In this document: positions 1 through 10,565 of the stretch, piece by piece | Numbering within the stretch: position 1 is the stretch's first letter | Layout: every line of letters starts with the position of its first letter | Assembly: GCA_949130495.1 (NCBI GenBank) | Contig: OX422219.1 | Location: forward strand, 264,911,111-264,975,110 | DNA length: 64,000 nucleotides | Direction: 5' to 3' | Source of the DNA: Sambucus nigra | Lineage: Eukaryota > Streptophyta > Magnoliopsida > Dipsacales > Adoxaceae | Translations under genes and position numbers: made by a program | Notes under the pieces: generated by a model | What the model was told of the DNA's origin: nothing | Seen by the model: only the letters and a program-made list of their open reading frames with translations | Databases searched by the model: none

Positions 1-1420
1 TTAACACACGTCCTAATCCTTGTAATGAAACATCGGTATATACCTCATTACTTACATCACTAGAAAGAATAGTGAGAATAGAAGCAGTAGCCAACTTTTC
101 CTTCAACACTTGCAATGGTTGGTTACATTTTTTTGTCTATATAAATGGAACTTCCTTCCTAGTTAGTTTTGAAAGGGGAAGAGAAATGCCTGAAAACCCT
201 TCGACAAATCGACGATAATATCTAGCTAATCCAAGAAAACTCTTTATTTCGGTAATAATAATAGAATTTTTCCATTCCAAAATGGCTGAAATTTTAGCTG
301 GATCATCTTGAATTCCATTTTCAGAAATCACATGTCCTAAAAAATTGATTTCTTTCATTGAGAAATCACATTTTCTCTTTTTGTTGTATAACCAATGAGT
401 TCTTAGAGTACTTAAGACTATCTTCAAATGTTGAATATGTTCTACCAAGTCTTGAGAATATACAAGAATATCGTCAATGAAAATGATAAGGAATTGGTCC
501 AAAAAAGGTCTAAAGATTCTGTGCATTAGATCCATAAAATCTGTTGGGTAAAAATATCCATAACGAGTTCAAAAAGCGATCGGTTGAATGTCTTCCTCTC
601 TGACATGAAACTGATGATAACCCAATTATAAATCTATTTTAGAAAAGACCCTTGCTCCTCTAAGTTGATCAAATACATATCCTATTCGAGGTAAAGGATA
701 CTTATTCTTAATAGTTACTGAATTCAATTTACGATAATCTATGGACAATCTAAAGCTTCCATCATGTTTCGTAAGTAATAACACCAGAGATCCCCAAGGT
801 GATGAACTTAATTGAATGAAACCTTTTGATAAAAGATCATCTAATTGGGTACAGAGTTCTCGAAGTTCTAAAGGATCCATTCGATAAGGGGGTATCAAAA
901 TCAGAAGTGTATTGGGATAAAGATTGATACTAAACTCAATTTCTCTAGAAGGAGTAATCCTGGTAAATCTTTGAAAAAAACATCTCCACATTGTTCCAAC
1001 AAATGTGGAATTAAAGAAGAAATCTGAATTTGATAATTCGAAGGATTTGAGGAACCTATTCCTTGGAATATTGTACAATTATTTTCATTGTAAAATAAAT
1101 TTTCTTATCTTGACAATTGATATAAGCGTGATATTCATCTAATACATCCATTCCAATAATAATACCAAATCCGCGAATATCTAATATTATCAAGTTCACC
1201 GATAGAGTTCCTAGACCAAGCTAAATTTTACAATTCCTATAATCTTGGGTTGATGTATTGATTTCACCTATTGGTAATTCAATATTCACTAGACTAAAAT
1301 GGAGGCTGGAGAGAATCAGATTAATTTAGCTAGTTTAACGCTGATAAAGGAATGTGTAGCTCCTGTGTCGAACAAAATATATGTTGGAATATGCTGGAAA
1401 ATAATCATATTTTTAATCAT
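1..1420 (-). pseudogene. Element A: Ty3/gypsy pol fragment (protease, RT, start of RNase H)
   Basis: Decayed pol of an old minus-strand Ty3/gypsy element. Reading down the minus strand, a retropepsin active site DTGATHSFIS is at about 1349-1375, followed near 1150 by the second protease motif (GIIIGMDVL). RT starts near 900 with [12 protein letters not shown] and SIDYRKLN; the catalytic FIDDILVYS is at about 470-490. The joint [19 protein letters not shown] follows, and RNase H begins with YTDVSLQGLG at the window edge. RT lies in one frame with stops near 625 and 570. About a dozen residues that normally hold the MPFGLTNAP block are missing near 540-556, so this RT is dead. Integrase and the 3' LTR lie beyond position 1. 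Family assignment is by motif only; lineage is uncertain without integrase. Confidence 0.85.
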
Positions 1421-1544
1421 GTCATGTGCATTTCGTATAGGCCGTGTGGCATAATTCCTCCCACTATTCAGAATTGGTTGAATTCTTTGAGTTGGCTTGA
1501 AGTGATTTGGACTAGAATAAAATTTTGGATTTAATGAGGGTTTA

Positions 1545-2441
1545 TTTAATTGGCGGCGGCGGATTGGAGCTAATTTTATCTTAGGATATCGGGGCTGAAT
1601 ATGTCGTATCTCATTATATTCGTGACAAAAATCTCATAACAGGTTGTGTTGTGATGGATTTGGGAATAATCTTGTTCACTAGAGTTTTTATATGGATGGG
1701 TTCTAGAATGAGATGGTGTTTTGATGATATGGTTGTTCTTAACATCTGGGTGTGGAGATTGGATCAAGGTTGAAGAATTGTGTTCCACAATGTTTGTAAC
1801 GTCAATCAACTCGAAATACTCACGAATTTGTAATAGAGCGATTGAATTATTAATTCTTGGGTGTAGTCCTCTTTCAAACTTCTTACATCTCTTCACCTCG
1901 ATACCTACGTATTCCAGGGAATAATAATATAGTATAACAAAATTAGCCTCGTATTGAGCTACTATATGGGTAGGTTGTTGTAATTTTAGGAAATCAATAG
2001 TTCATTGATCTCGCTCAGTCTCGAGAAAATACTTTTTGAAAAAAGTCTTTTCAAACTGTTCCCAAGTAAAATTATTAACATTCTGATTACGTGACATGGC
2101 TTGCCACCAGAAATCAGATTTTCCTTCAAACATGTATGCAGATAAAGTGATTCGAATATTAGTAGCTATACCTACTCCGTTCAAGATTTTCAAAATCTGA
2201 CGCATCCATTTCTTAGCTTCATTTGAACATGGCTTTCTAAGAAAAGATGGAGGTCATTGTCGAAGAAATTCCTTAAGAGCATTCATTCTACGAAGTTTCT
2301 CGAAAACATCTTCAGGAGTAGAACGAGTAGTCTGCTGTTGTTGAGATAACTTAGTAAGTTCCTAGAGACACCTCATGATTCCTTCAGTTTGATTATGTTT
2401 CGATAGAGTTCCAGTAGAGGGGGTTCAAGTACTAGCCATCC
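1545..2441 (-). pseudogene. Element A: gag pseudogene
   Basis: Capsid-type gag of element A. From the ATG near 2441 one frame runs almost 900 bases with stops at the fifth codon (TGA) and further on near 2360, 2250 and 2001. The Retrotrans_gag pattern is clear at 2002-2205: a KKWMRQILKIL stretch, SAYMFEGKSDFWW and WEQFEKTFFKKYF, then after a stop a FERGLHP motif near 1885. A Thr/Ser-rich tail follows. The zinc knuckle expected near 1600 is unrecognisable except for single Cys residues. The first in-frame stop is so early that the copy could not make full gag even without B's insertion upstream. Confidence 0.75.
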
Positions 2442-2607
2442 TAAAATATCATAATTTAAATAGCAAGAATTCTAACAATAAATAAAGAAACAAGCCTATT
2501 TTATACAAGGTTAGTGGTACAGTACTATGATACATAAGTATTCGTAAAAGTGAGGCTAATATTTATATTCTACAATAGGTAAACAACTATTAACGTTAGA
2601 TTCCACT

Positions 2608-2818
2608 CTACGTTCGAATGATTACGTGATCACTAGTCATAGGCTCGGGGCTGACTAAATAATCTCCTAGGTCTGAATCATCTGTCGAGTCATCTGTAGT
2701 GCTAGGGTAATATCCTCCGTGTATGTCACCATTTGATGTTGCTTCTGGATACATCGGTGGAGATGGTAATTCATTGACAAACGAAAAATTTATGGCTTGT
2801 TGGAGTATGAGTGGATCA
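2608..2818 (-). CDS. Element A: 3' part of an unknown ORF upstream of gag, split by element B
   Basis: C-terminal part of a small ORF between the primer site and gag of element A. Its 5' part is at 13462-13684. Removing B and one copy of the GATCA target duplication restores one frame of 142 codons with a TAG stop at 2608-2610. This part is acidic, rich in Ser, Thr and Asp (for example STTDDSTDDSDLGDY). I recognise no domain. Gag and pol of the same element hold many stops, while this ORF holds none apart from the split. Candidates are an accessory leader protein of the retroelement, a captured host exon, or a chance survivor. Confidence 0.5.
2814..2818. repeat. Target site duplication GATCA, left copy, of element B
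   Basis: GATCA directly precedes the LTR at 2819 and is repeated exactly at 13462-13466 after the other LTR. Five bases is the expected duplication for an LTR retrotransposon integrase. Confidence 0.95.
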
Positions 2819-5737
2819 TGTGACACCCCGCCTAATTAATCCCGGGTGATCAGTCCTAAATCAAGTTAGAAAAGGTTTCTCAGTTGGCTCATTCTTAGCA
2901 TCACTGTCGTCTTTTAAATTACTAACCACCTAAGTGAGAAAAGTAGACTGGTGCCAATTTTTATCTTTCAATTAATTAAATAAAACTCATGCAGAATATA
3001 AAATAATACACAATCATAGTTAACTAAAATAATCATCCACACATAAAATACTTAACCGAATAAACCATCGGTCCAAATATCCAATACAAGTAAAGACAAG
3101 AAGAAAATCTCAACAAGTCTAATACTGATAAATGAACTGTGAGCGACAAGCTCGGATACTACTGGAGAATCTCTACACGAATGAAAGAAGGAGGCGTCTA
3201 TCAAAACCCCGCAACATCCGCAAGTGTTGCATCAAGGATAGCTGGAATAGAGTCAAGCCTGGCGTCCCTGTGGCTGGATACCTAAAAGGTTTTTAAAATT
3301 TTTATAGCAAGGGTTAGTACCCAAAAATATTTGAAAAACATTTAACAAATGATTAACTTGTAGTAATAAATAAATATGCATGCTCTTCATATTTTAGTTA
3401 GTGCCGCACTCTCTTGAGAACTTCCTCACCCCTCCTCTAATGTGCACTACTAACGCTTCCATTTAATTTACTAGGTCCTACGCTCCTGACCCAATACTTA
3501 TTTTAACCCTTGAAATTTACCTACTCTAACCGAGTATGCTTTAATTCATGATTTTTAAGTTATTATAAACGTCAAACTTAATTAAATCGTTACCCTTTTT
3601 AAATTTCATAACATTCACACCCGTTATGCACATAATACATTTTTCACTATGTATTAGTTATCCCATATATAATTATCTACCTAATTATATATCTAATCAT
3701 TTTACAGTATTCACAAACATACTAAAATAACATTTAATACCAACTTTTGACCGAGTAAAAATAATCACAAAAATATAAATTTTCCCAAGTGCTATCCCAC
3801 TAGGTGTATTCACGTAACCTAGTTATCCAAGTTAGATTCTCTCACTAACTTAGTTTAACATACGAATTGGAGGCGGTCATATTCCTTCCCTGAAAGTGAG
3901 ATGCCCCTCACCCATACAACGGACGCTATGACCTGGGATTTTACTCGCCCTACTCCTCAAGCTAGGGGATTCATCCACTGCGCGCAACCTCCCCCTATAG
4001 CACTAGAGTACATACTAATAACATTCAATCACTGACATTAATGCACACACACACTATATATATATACTATCACACTCCGTATATATATATAAATATAAAA
4101 TATCCCGGCTACACTATGTACACAATCCGTAACATAAGCCTAGTTAATTTATTAAGAGCTTATGGTCCCACTCTAATCATTAATTAATTCACACATTAAT
4201 TAATTAAGTCACCTTTGGTATCACCCCCTTCATAAAATTGAACTTACTCTCGAAGTCCGAATTACCCTCCCCCGAGTCTAACTTCTCAACTTCCGAATTA
4301 TTTAGCCTTTACCTAAATAAGATTGATCACTTGGTAATCCTCAACCGTTATTCCCGGACTTGATCACTAAATCTATATTTAATTCTTCCGAACACCTTCC
4401 CAAAAATTCAACCTTAGTGTGTCACACCTAATTTCTCCAAAACCTAACAATTTTAAATTATGATGTCACACTAAGTCGTCTCCAAATTCTAATTAATTTT
4501 ATTCACCATTAATTAGATTTAAAACCCATTTATAAATTCTCACCAATTTAATTTATGGAAAAAAGATTAAATTAAATTTTCTTTATATAAAATAAAACTG
4601 GGCAAACTGCCAAAATCTGTCGACCTTCGATCGATCGACCCCAGACCTTCGATCGATCGATCGAGCAGGTCTTCGTCTTCTTCGCGAAGACAAAATCAGC
4701 CATGGACGAAATTTCTCAAACCCAAATTCCTCCTACCAGTAACCTCAAGCCCTCTTAGCATTAATACATGTTAGAAACCTTATTTGGGACCTCCAGAATA
4801 TCCACCAACATCATTAATTCGTCCATTAACTACAATTTCTGAATTTGGGGAAATATCCATCTTTAATTCCTTACACATTTACATCCCAAATCCCTTCACC
4901 AAATTCGTTTCTAATTATCCAGATATCATCCTACCGGATATGTATCAATTTATAATATCAGATTTCTACAAGAATCCTCATTCAAATTCGTAAATCAGAT
5001 TATTATTTTTCAAAACCTCATGTTTATGCCATGAACACCCAAAACGAATTTTTTTATCAAACACATCACATGAATATGAATTTCAAAAACAGATTCAATA
5101 CTATTGCAAGTTATCCACTTGCCTTACGTTTCGTAGTGTCTGATTCGGAGATGAATTTCCAAGGTTGAAGACGATCCTTGTTGGCTCTCTAGTGATCCCA
5201 AAGCTGCCTTTAACTGCTATTAGGGTTCCTTAAGACTTAGCCTTTTCTAAAACCCTATCAGCCGTTTTATTATTCCTTCCAAATTCCTTAATTTACCTAA
5301 TCCCGTTTTTTGCCTAATGGGCCAAGCCCAAGTGACCCAAATGCCCCCGTGTGGGCCCGACTATGTCTAAAAATGCCTCGTGACCCGTTTACTACCCCCG
5401 GGTACACTTTTCCGACTATCTCGGCCCATCCGGACTCAACCATACACTCAGAATTGGTATCTGAATTAATTTATAAAATATTTATCCCCTCACCCCTTTA
5501 GTCTATACCGACTCCCGGTTGAGATAAGTGCATACCCTGTCATTAATACTCGAAATGACTTAAATAATTAATTACTATTCACTTAGTAAATAACTTCCCA
5601 TAAATATTAACCATTTACTCCTCAATTAATATTTAAATAAAATTTCCCTAATTAATTCAATTAAATTACGACTCACAAGTAATTTTCAATTACCGAATTA
5701 ATTAAATATTTAATGCATGAAAATACGGGGTGTTACA
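2819..5737 (-). repeat. Element B 3' LTR (2919 bp)
   Basis: Paired with 10566-13461. It carries a palindrome cluster at 4619-4668, a TCTTCGCGAAGA palindrome at 4679-4690, a GCAAG...CTTGC stem at 5106-5122 and AT dinucleotide runs near 4050-4100. It is 23 bp longer than its partner, nearly all explained by one extra palindromic unit. The short ORFs inside it are not conserved coding sequence. Confidence 0.93.
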
Positions 5738-5752
5738 TACTCCCCCTTTACA
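5738..5752 (-). other. Element B polypurine tract
   Basis: The minus strand reads AAAGGGGGAG immediately upstream of the 3' LTR, the plus-strand primer for reverse transcription. Just upstream is a GGGGACGAAATTT motif; similar sequence precedes the tracts of C (near 49710) and E (near 29225). Confidence 0.88.
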
Positions 5753-5769
5753 AAGAAATTTCGTCCCCA

Positions 5770-8700
5770 AAATTAGGTCATACCTGTGATGAAAAGCTCT
5801 GGTTATTTCTCCCGCATATCCTCCTCCCGCTCCTAGGTAGACTCGTAGATGTTTTGATGACCCCACTGTACTCTAACTAGTGGAACAACCTTGGATCGTA
5901 ATTTCCGCTCGCTACGGTCTAGGATAGCCACCGGCCTCTCCTCATATGAGATGTCTGGATGTAAATCAATTTCTTCGAGTGGAATGTGCTAGAAGGCCCT
6001 CTCACTCCTGCGATATTTCTTCAGCGATGCTACATGGAACACGTCGTGTATCCGCTGAAGATGCTCCAGTAATCCCAGCCTGTAGGCCACAGGCCCCACC
6101 CTCTCGATAATAGGGAAAGGTCCCACGTACCTCGGTTCTAGCTTACCCTTCTTGCCGAACCTCATCACCCCTTTCATGGGGGACACCCTGACCAATACCT
6201 GATCCCCAACCTCTAACTCCACATGTCTCCGTGAAGCATCAGCGTAACTTTTCTGCCTATCCTGAGCTATTCGAATCCTCCCTCGGATCAGCTCTATCTT
6301 GGAAGATATCTCCTGAACAATCTCCGGCCCCAACATTTTGTTGTCCCCCACCTCTAACCAACAAGCAGGTGAACGACGAGGTCTCCCGTATAATGCCTCG
6401 AATGGTGCCATGCCGATCGTGAATTGGTAAGAGTTATTATACGCAAACTCTACTAGAGGAAGATATTTCTCCCAACCTCCCCCAAAGTCTAGTATACACA
6501 TTCTGAGCATATCTTCCAACATCTGATTGACTTTCTCGGTCTGCCCGTCAGTCTGTGGGTGATAGGTTGTACTCAAACGTAACTCCGTGCCCATGGCGTC
6601 CTGAAAACTCTGCCAAAAATGGGCCACAAAGATCTTGTCCCTATCCGACACAATATTAATCGGTACCCCATGCAGTTTAACAATCTCCGCTATGAATAGC
6701 TGTGCATAACGCATTGTCTCAAAATCTGCGCGAACCGGTAGGAAGTGGGTCACTTTGGTCAACCGATCCACAATAACCCATATGGAATCGTGACCCTTTT
6801 GTGATGTCGGTAACCCTATAATGAAGTCCATAGAGATGCTCTGCCACTTCCACACAGGAATTTCAAGTGGCTGTAGCATCCCTGATGGTCTCTGATGGTC
6901 AACTTTCACAAGCTGACACGTGGCACATTTCGAAACAAATTCTGCTATGTCCCGTTTCATTCCTTCCCACCAATACTGCCTTCTTATATCTTGATACATC
7001 TTATCCCCACAGGGATGTACCACGAATCTCGACCCATGAGACTCCGTCATAACAGCGTGCCTCAATTCCGCATCCTCTGGCACAATCAACCTCCCATTAT
7101 GGCGTAAGCCTCCCTCCGAGCTGATCGAGTAGCCCTCTGCTCCCTCATCTAGCAACTGGCTCACCCTATCCCGGCAGGTCTGATCCTCTGCCTGAGCCCT
7201 CACAACCCGCATAATGATCTCGGGTGTGATGGATAATGCTGACATGCAAGCCCTGGCTACATCATCCTCGTATCGAAGTTCTCTCCACTTCGCTTTCTAG
7301 ACTTCTGATATTTCCCCTGTCGGTCTCCGACTCAATGCATCTGCCACCACATTAGCCTTACCAGGATGATACTTAATATCAAACTGATAGTCTTTCACGA
7401 ATTCTAGCCATCGCCTCTGTCTCATATTCAAATCCTTCTGAGTGAAGAGATACTTAAGTGATTTGTGATCCGTGAATAGCGTGAACTTCTCCCCCAGGAG
7501 ATAATGTCTCCATATCCTCAAAGCAAAAATGACTGCTGCTAACTCCAGGTCGTGAGTGGGGTAATTCCTCTCGTGGGGCTTTAGCTTCCTGGACGCATAA
7601 GCTATAGCCCTTTCCTCCTGCTGAAGCATACCCCCAAGTCCCTGTAAGGATGCGTCAGTGTAAACCCGATACTCTAATCCTCCTTTCGGCAATGCAAGCA
7701 CGGGTGAAGATGTCAACTTTTCCTTTAACTTATCGAAGGCTAATTGACAGTGATCATTCCAAGTGAAAGGTACCCCTTTCCGGGTAAGATTCGTCAAAGG
7801 GCCTGCAATCTTTGAGAATCCTTTGATGAACCGTCTGTAATAACCGGCCAACCCCAGAAAGCTGCGCACTTCAGTCGGTGTCGTGGGCTGTCCCCACTCC
7901 CTCACCGCCGATACTTTACTTGGATCCACCGCAATACCCTAGTCTGACACAACGTGGACAAGGAACTGAACCTCCCGTAGCTAAAATCCACACTTACCGA
8001 ATTTGGCATCGAGTTTGTGATCCCGTAATGTCTGTAACACTATATGTAGGTGCTCTGCGTGCTCCTCCTCGGTACGCGAGTAGATCAGGATGTCATCAAT
8101 GAACATGATAACAAACTGATTGAGAAACTCCTTGAAAACTCTGTTCATGAGGTCCATGAACACTGTTGGTGCATTGGTGAGTCCGAATGGCATCACCCTG
8201 AATTCGTAGGATCCATACCGCGACAGAAAAGCGGTCTTTGGAATATCTTCCTCTCGAATACGTAGTTGATGATATCCTGACCTTAAGTCGACCTTAGAGA
8301 AATAAGATGCCCCTCTCAACTGGTCAAATAAGTCGTCAATCCTAGGCAACTGATACTTATTCCGTATCGTGGCCTTATTCAGCTCTCTATAGTCCACGCA
8401 TAACCGTAGTGAGCCATCTCGCTTTTTCATAAATAACACCGATGCACCCCACGGCGATGTACTCTGTCGTATGAAACCCTGACCCAGAAGCTGCTGAATC
8501 TTCTCCCTCAACTCACGCATCTCTGAAGGGGCCATACAATATGGGGCCTGAGCAATTGGCCTCGTCCCCCGTGCTAAATCGATCACAAATTCGATTTCCC
8601 TGCTAGGTGGCAACCCTGGTATCTCCTGAAACACATCTTCAAAGTCTCTCACCACTGGGATTGAATCCAATGGAATAGCCACCTCTTGTGAGGTTTCCTC

Positions 8701-9115
8701 CTCAATGTAAGATAAGTGTGTGCGTGACCTTCCCTCGGGTAGTGGCATTGCTATTAAGAACATCTCCTGCCCTGGAATGGAGAACATGATAGTCCTTTTG
8801 TAGCAATCCACCGTCACCCGATTACCTACCAACCAATCCATACCCAAGATGACATCGTACCCCTCCATATCTAACACTAGTAGGTCCGCTGCTAAACTAA
8901 GTCTCCCAATAAAAATATCCACACCCCGACAAATCGAGTGGATCATAGCCCCGCTGCCTACTGGTGACTCTACACACATCCGAAGACTACTCATAGTCTC
9001 TAGTAGTCCGGCCCGTTTAGCAAAAATTATATTTAATAAATGAATGCGATGCTCCCGTATCAAAGAGAATACTACCCTCATAACCATGAATGAGAAACAT
9101 ACCCTCAACTGCTGG
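5770..9115 (-). pseudogene. Element B: pol pseudogene (protease, RT, RNase H, integrase, chromodomain)
   Basis: Domains in order on the minus strand. Protease: [11 protein letters not shown] near 9060-9030, then ILGMDWL near 8830. [13 protein letters not shown] near 8400, MPFGLTNAP near 8190, catalytic FIDDILIYS near 8090. RNase [12 protein letters not shown] near 7650, TDHKSL, DALSRR near 7330. Integrase: an HHCC zinc region (7020-6900), SMDFI, SDRDKIF and QTDGQTEKVNQ giving an intact D-D-E triad, and a GPF motif near 6100. Chromodomain (VAILDRSERKLRSKVVPL) at about 5930-5790. A one-base frameshift near 9025 separates the protease active site from the rest. Premature stops are at 7981, 7939, 7297, 5989, 5833 and 5803; most replace Trp or Gln. 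Dead, but little degraded. Confidence 0.92.
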
Positions 9116-9119
9116 CGGT

Positions 9120-10375
9120 GCTTGCTATGCTGGAGGATTGAGAACATCTCGGATGTTATACACACACCCGTAGTGCATCTGTCCCTGCTACGGTGGGGCA
9201 GGTACGGCTGCTGCTGGCGGGATCTGTCCCCGTTGCCCCTGTTGGGCCTCTTGCTGTTGACCTCTGCCCCTCTGTGGGCACTCCCTCTTGAAATGCCCTG
9301 GCTGGCCACAGACAAAACAACGTCTCTGACCGTTCCCCTGTCATTGGCCCTGATGTGGTTGGCCCTGGTGGCCTTCCCCATTGTTCCCTTGGCCTTGAAG
9401 GCCCTGAGGAACCTGTTGTTGCTGATTTGGGCCCGACTGCCCTTGCCTGAATCCCTGACCTCCCGACCGGGACCCACCAGGTCTAAATCTATTGGCCTGA
9501 CTCTCCTGCTGGATAATAATCGGTTGACGAGTACGACTAGTGTCACTACCAGTAACCGCCTTGCCCTGTTGGCTCGGCTCACCTGCTTTCTCACTCCCTT
9601 TCTCATGGAAACGATGATCCTGGAAATGTGTGAGGGCGGCATTAACGAAATCTATATAAGTCATTAATGTCAGATTCCCAATCAAATGCTGCCTGATCCT
9701 CCAGGCTAAGACATTCATGAATCTTGACTTCTTTCACTCCTCGTCGCTCACCTCATTTGGCACAAAGTTTACCGAACGGGTGAACTCTTCTTCGTAGTCT
9801 GCCACTGATCGGTCACCCTGAACTAAATCACTGAATTTCTTTCTCATCTCAGCCTCTACTACTGGTGGAAAGTATTTGCGATCGAACAGCACCCCGAATT
9901 CGAATGTCGTCATCAAATTTCGCTCCTCAGCGGTGATAACTGACTCCCTCCATTGTAAGACTGCCTCCGACAGATGAAAGGAAGCAAGCATCTGCCTCTG
10001 CACATCGGCACACTCCCGCATGCGCATATGGCGCTAAACATTCCTCTTCCAGTCACAAGCCTCTATCACGTCTGTGCTACCCCGGAACTCAGGTGGGTGA
10101 CCCTTTTGAATGGTCTCCCTAAATCTCTGCCAAAATGGTGGCCCCACTGGAGCCTGAACTGCTGGTGCCACTTGAGGCGGTGCCTGGGGCTGTGGAAAGT
10201 GAGCTGCCATAGCTCTCATTGCTGTTTCGACCGCCTGGGCCACTATCACTGCCACCTGAGTAGTGGAAATCAACTCGGGTGGGGGTGGTGGTAGCGGTAC
10301 CTGTGACTCCTGATGAGCCTCCCTGATTTCATCCCTAGTCTCAGCCCACTCCGCTCTCTGCCTCTTTGGTGGCAT
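9120..10375 (-). pseudogene. Element B: gag pseudogene
   Basis: Starts at ATG 10375 with a basic N-terminus (MPPKRQRAEWAE) and a Pro-rich stretch. The capsid (Retrotrans_gag) is at about 10080-9740, with FGVLFDRKYFP and LVQGDRSVADYEEEF. A Gln/Gly-rich linker follows (9600-9350), then an intact CCHC zinc knuckle ([14 protein letters not shown]) near 9325-9284. The whole reading stays in one frame but is cut by TAG at 10034, TGA at 9734, TGA at 9341 and two TAGs near 9190 and 9130. Gag packages the RNA and forms the virus-like particle. Plus-strand ORFs over this region are shadows. Confidence 0.9.
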
Positions 10376-10551
10376 CTGAAATAGATTAAATCACATAAGT
10401 ACACAGTTTACACGAAAATATACACAGCAGAAATACGATATCTCACAAGCGGAAAATGAATCAACAGTCCTAATAATAGGGCTCTATAACAAACGAGTGC
10501 TACACTGAAACGTACAAAGCCGCACAGATCCTAAGGACACTAGAACCTGAT
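10376..10551 (-). other. Element B 5' leader
   Basis: Untranslated stretch between primer site and gag. The motif after the primer site (CATCAGGTTCTAGTGTCC, then TTAGGATCT) and a later TAGAGCCCTA block recur in the leaders of C, E and F, so it is a shared leader or packaging region of this group of gypsy elements. Confidence 0.7.
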
Positions 10552-10563
10552 GCTCTGATACCA
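10552..10563 (-). other. Element B primer binding site (tRNA-iMet)
   Basis: The minus strand reads TGGTATCAGAGC, the standard complement of the 3' end of plant initiator tRNA-Met, two bases inside the 5' LTR. Confidence 0.95.
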
Positions 10564-10565
10564 TT

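Noticed and set aside
4050..4100. Possible CRISPR-like or satellite array
   Set aside because: Only CA/TA dinucleotide runs, no spacer-repeat structure; this is nuclear plant DNA.
9044..9667. 207-codon plus-strand ORF
   Set aside because: It is antisense to gag/protease of B; its Leu/Thr-rich content reflects the complement of Gln/Gly-rich gag.
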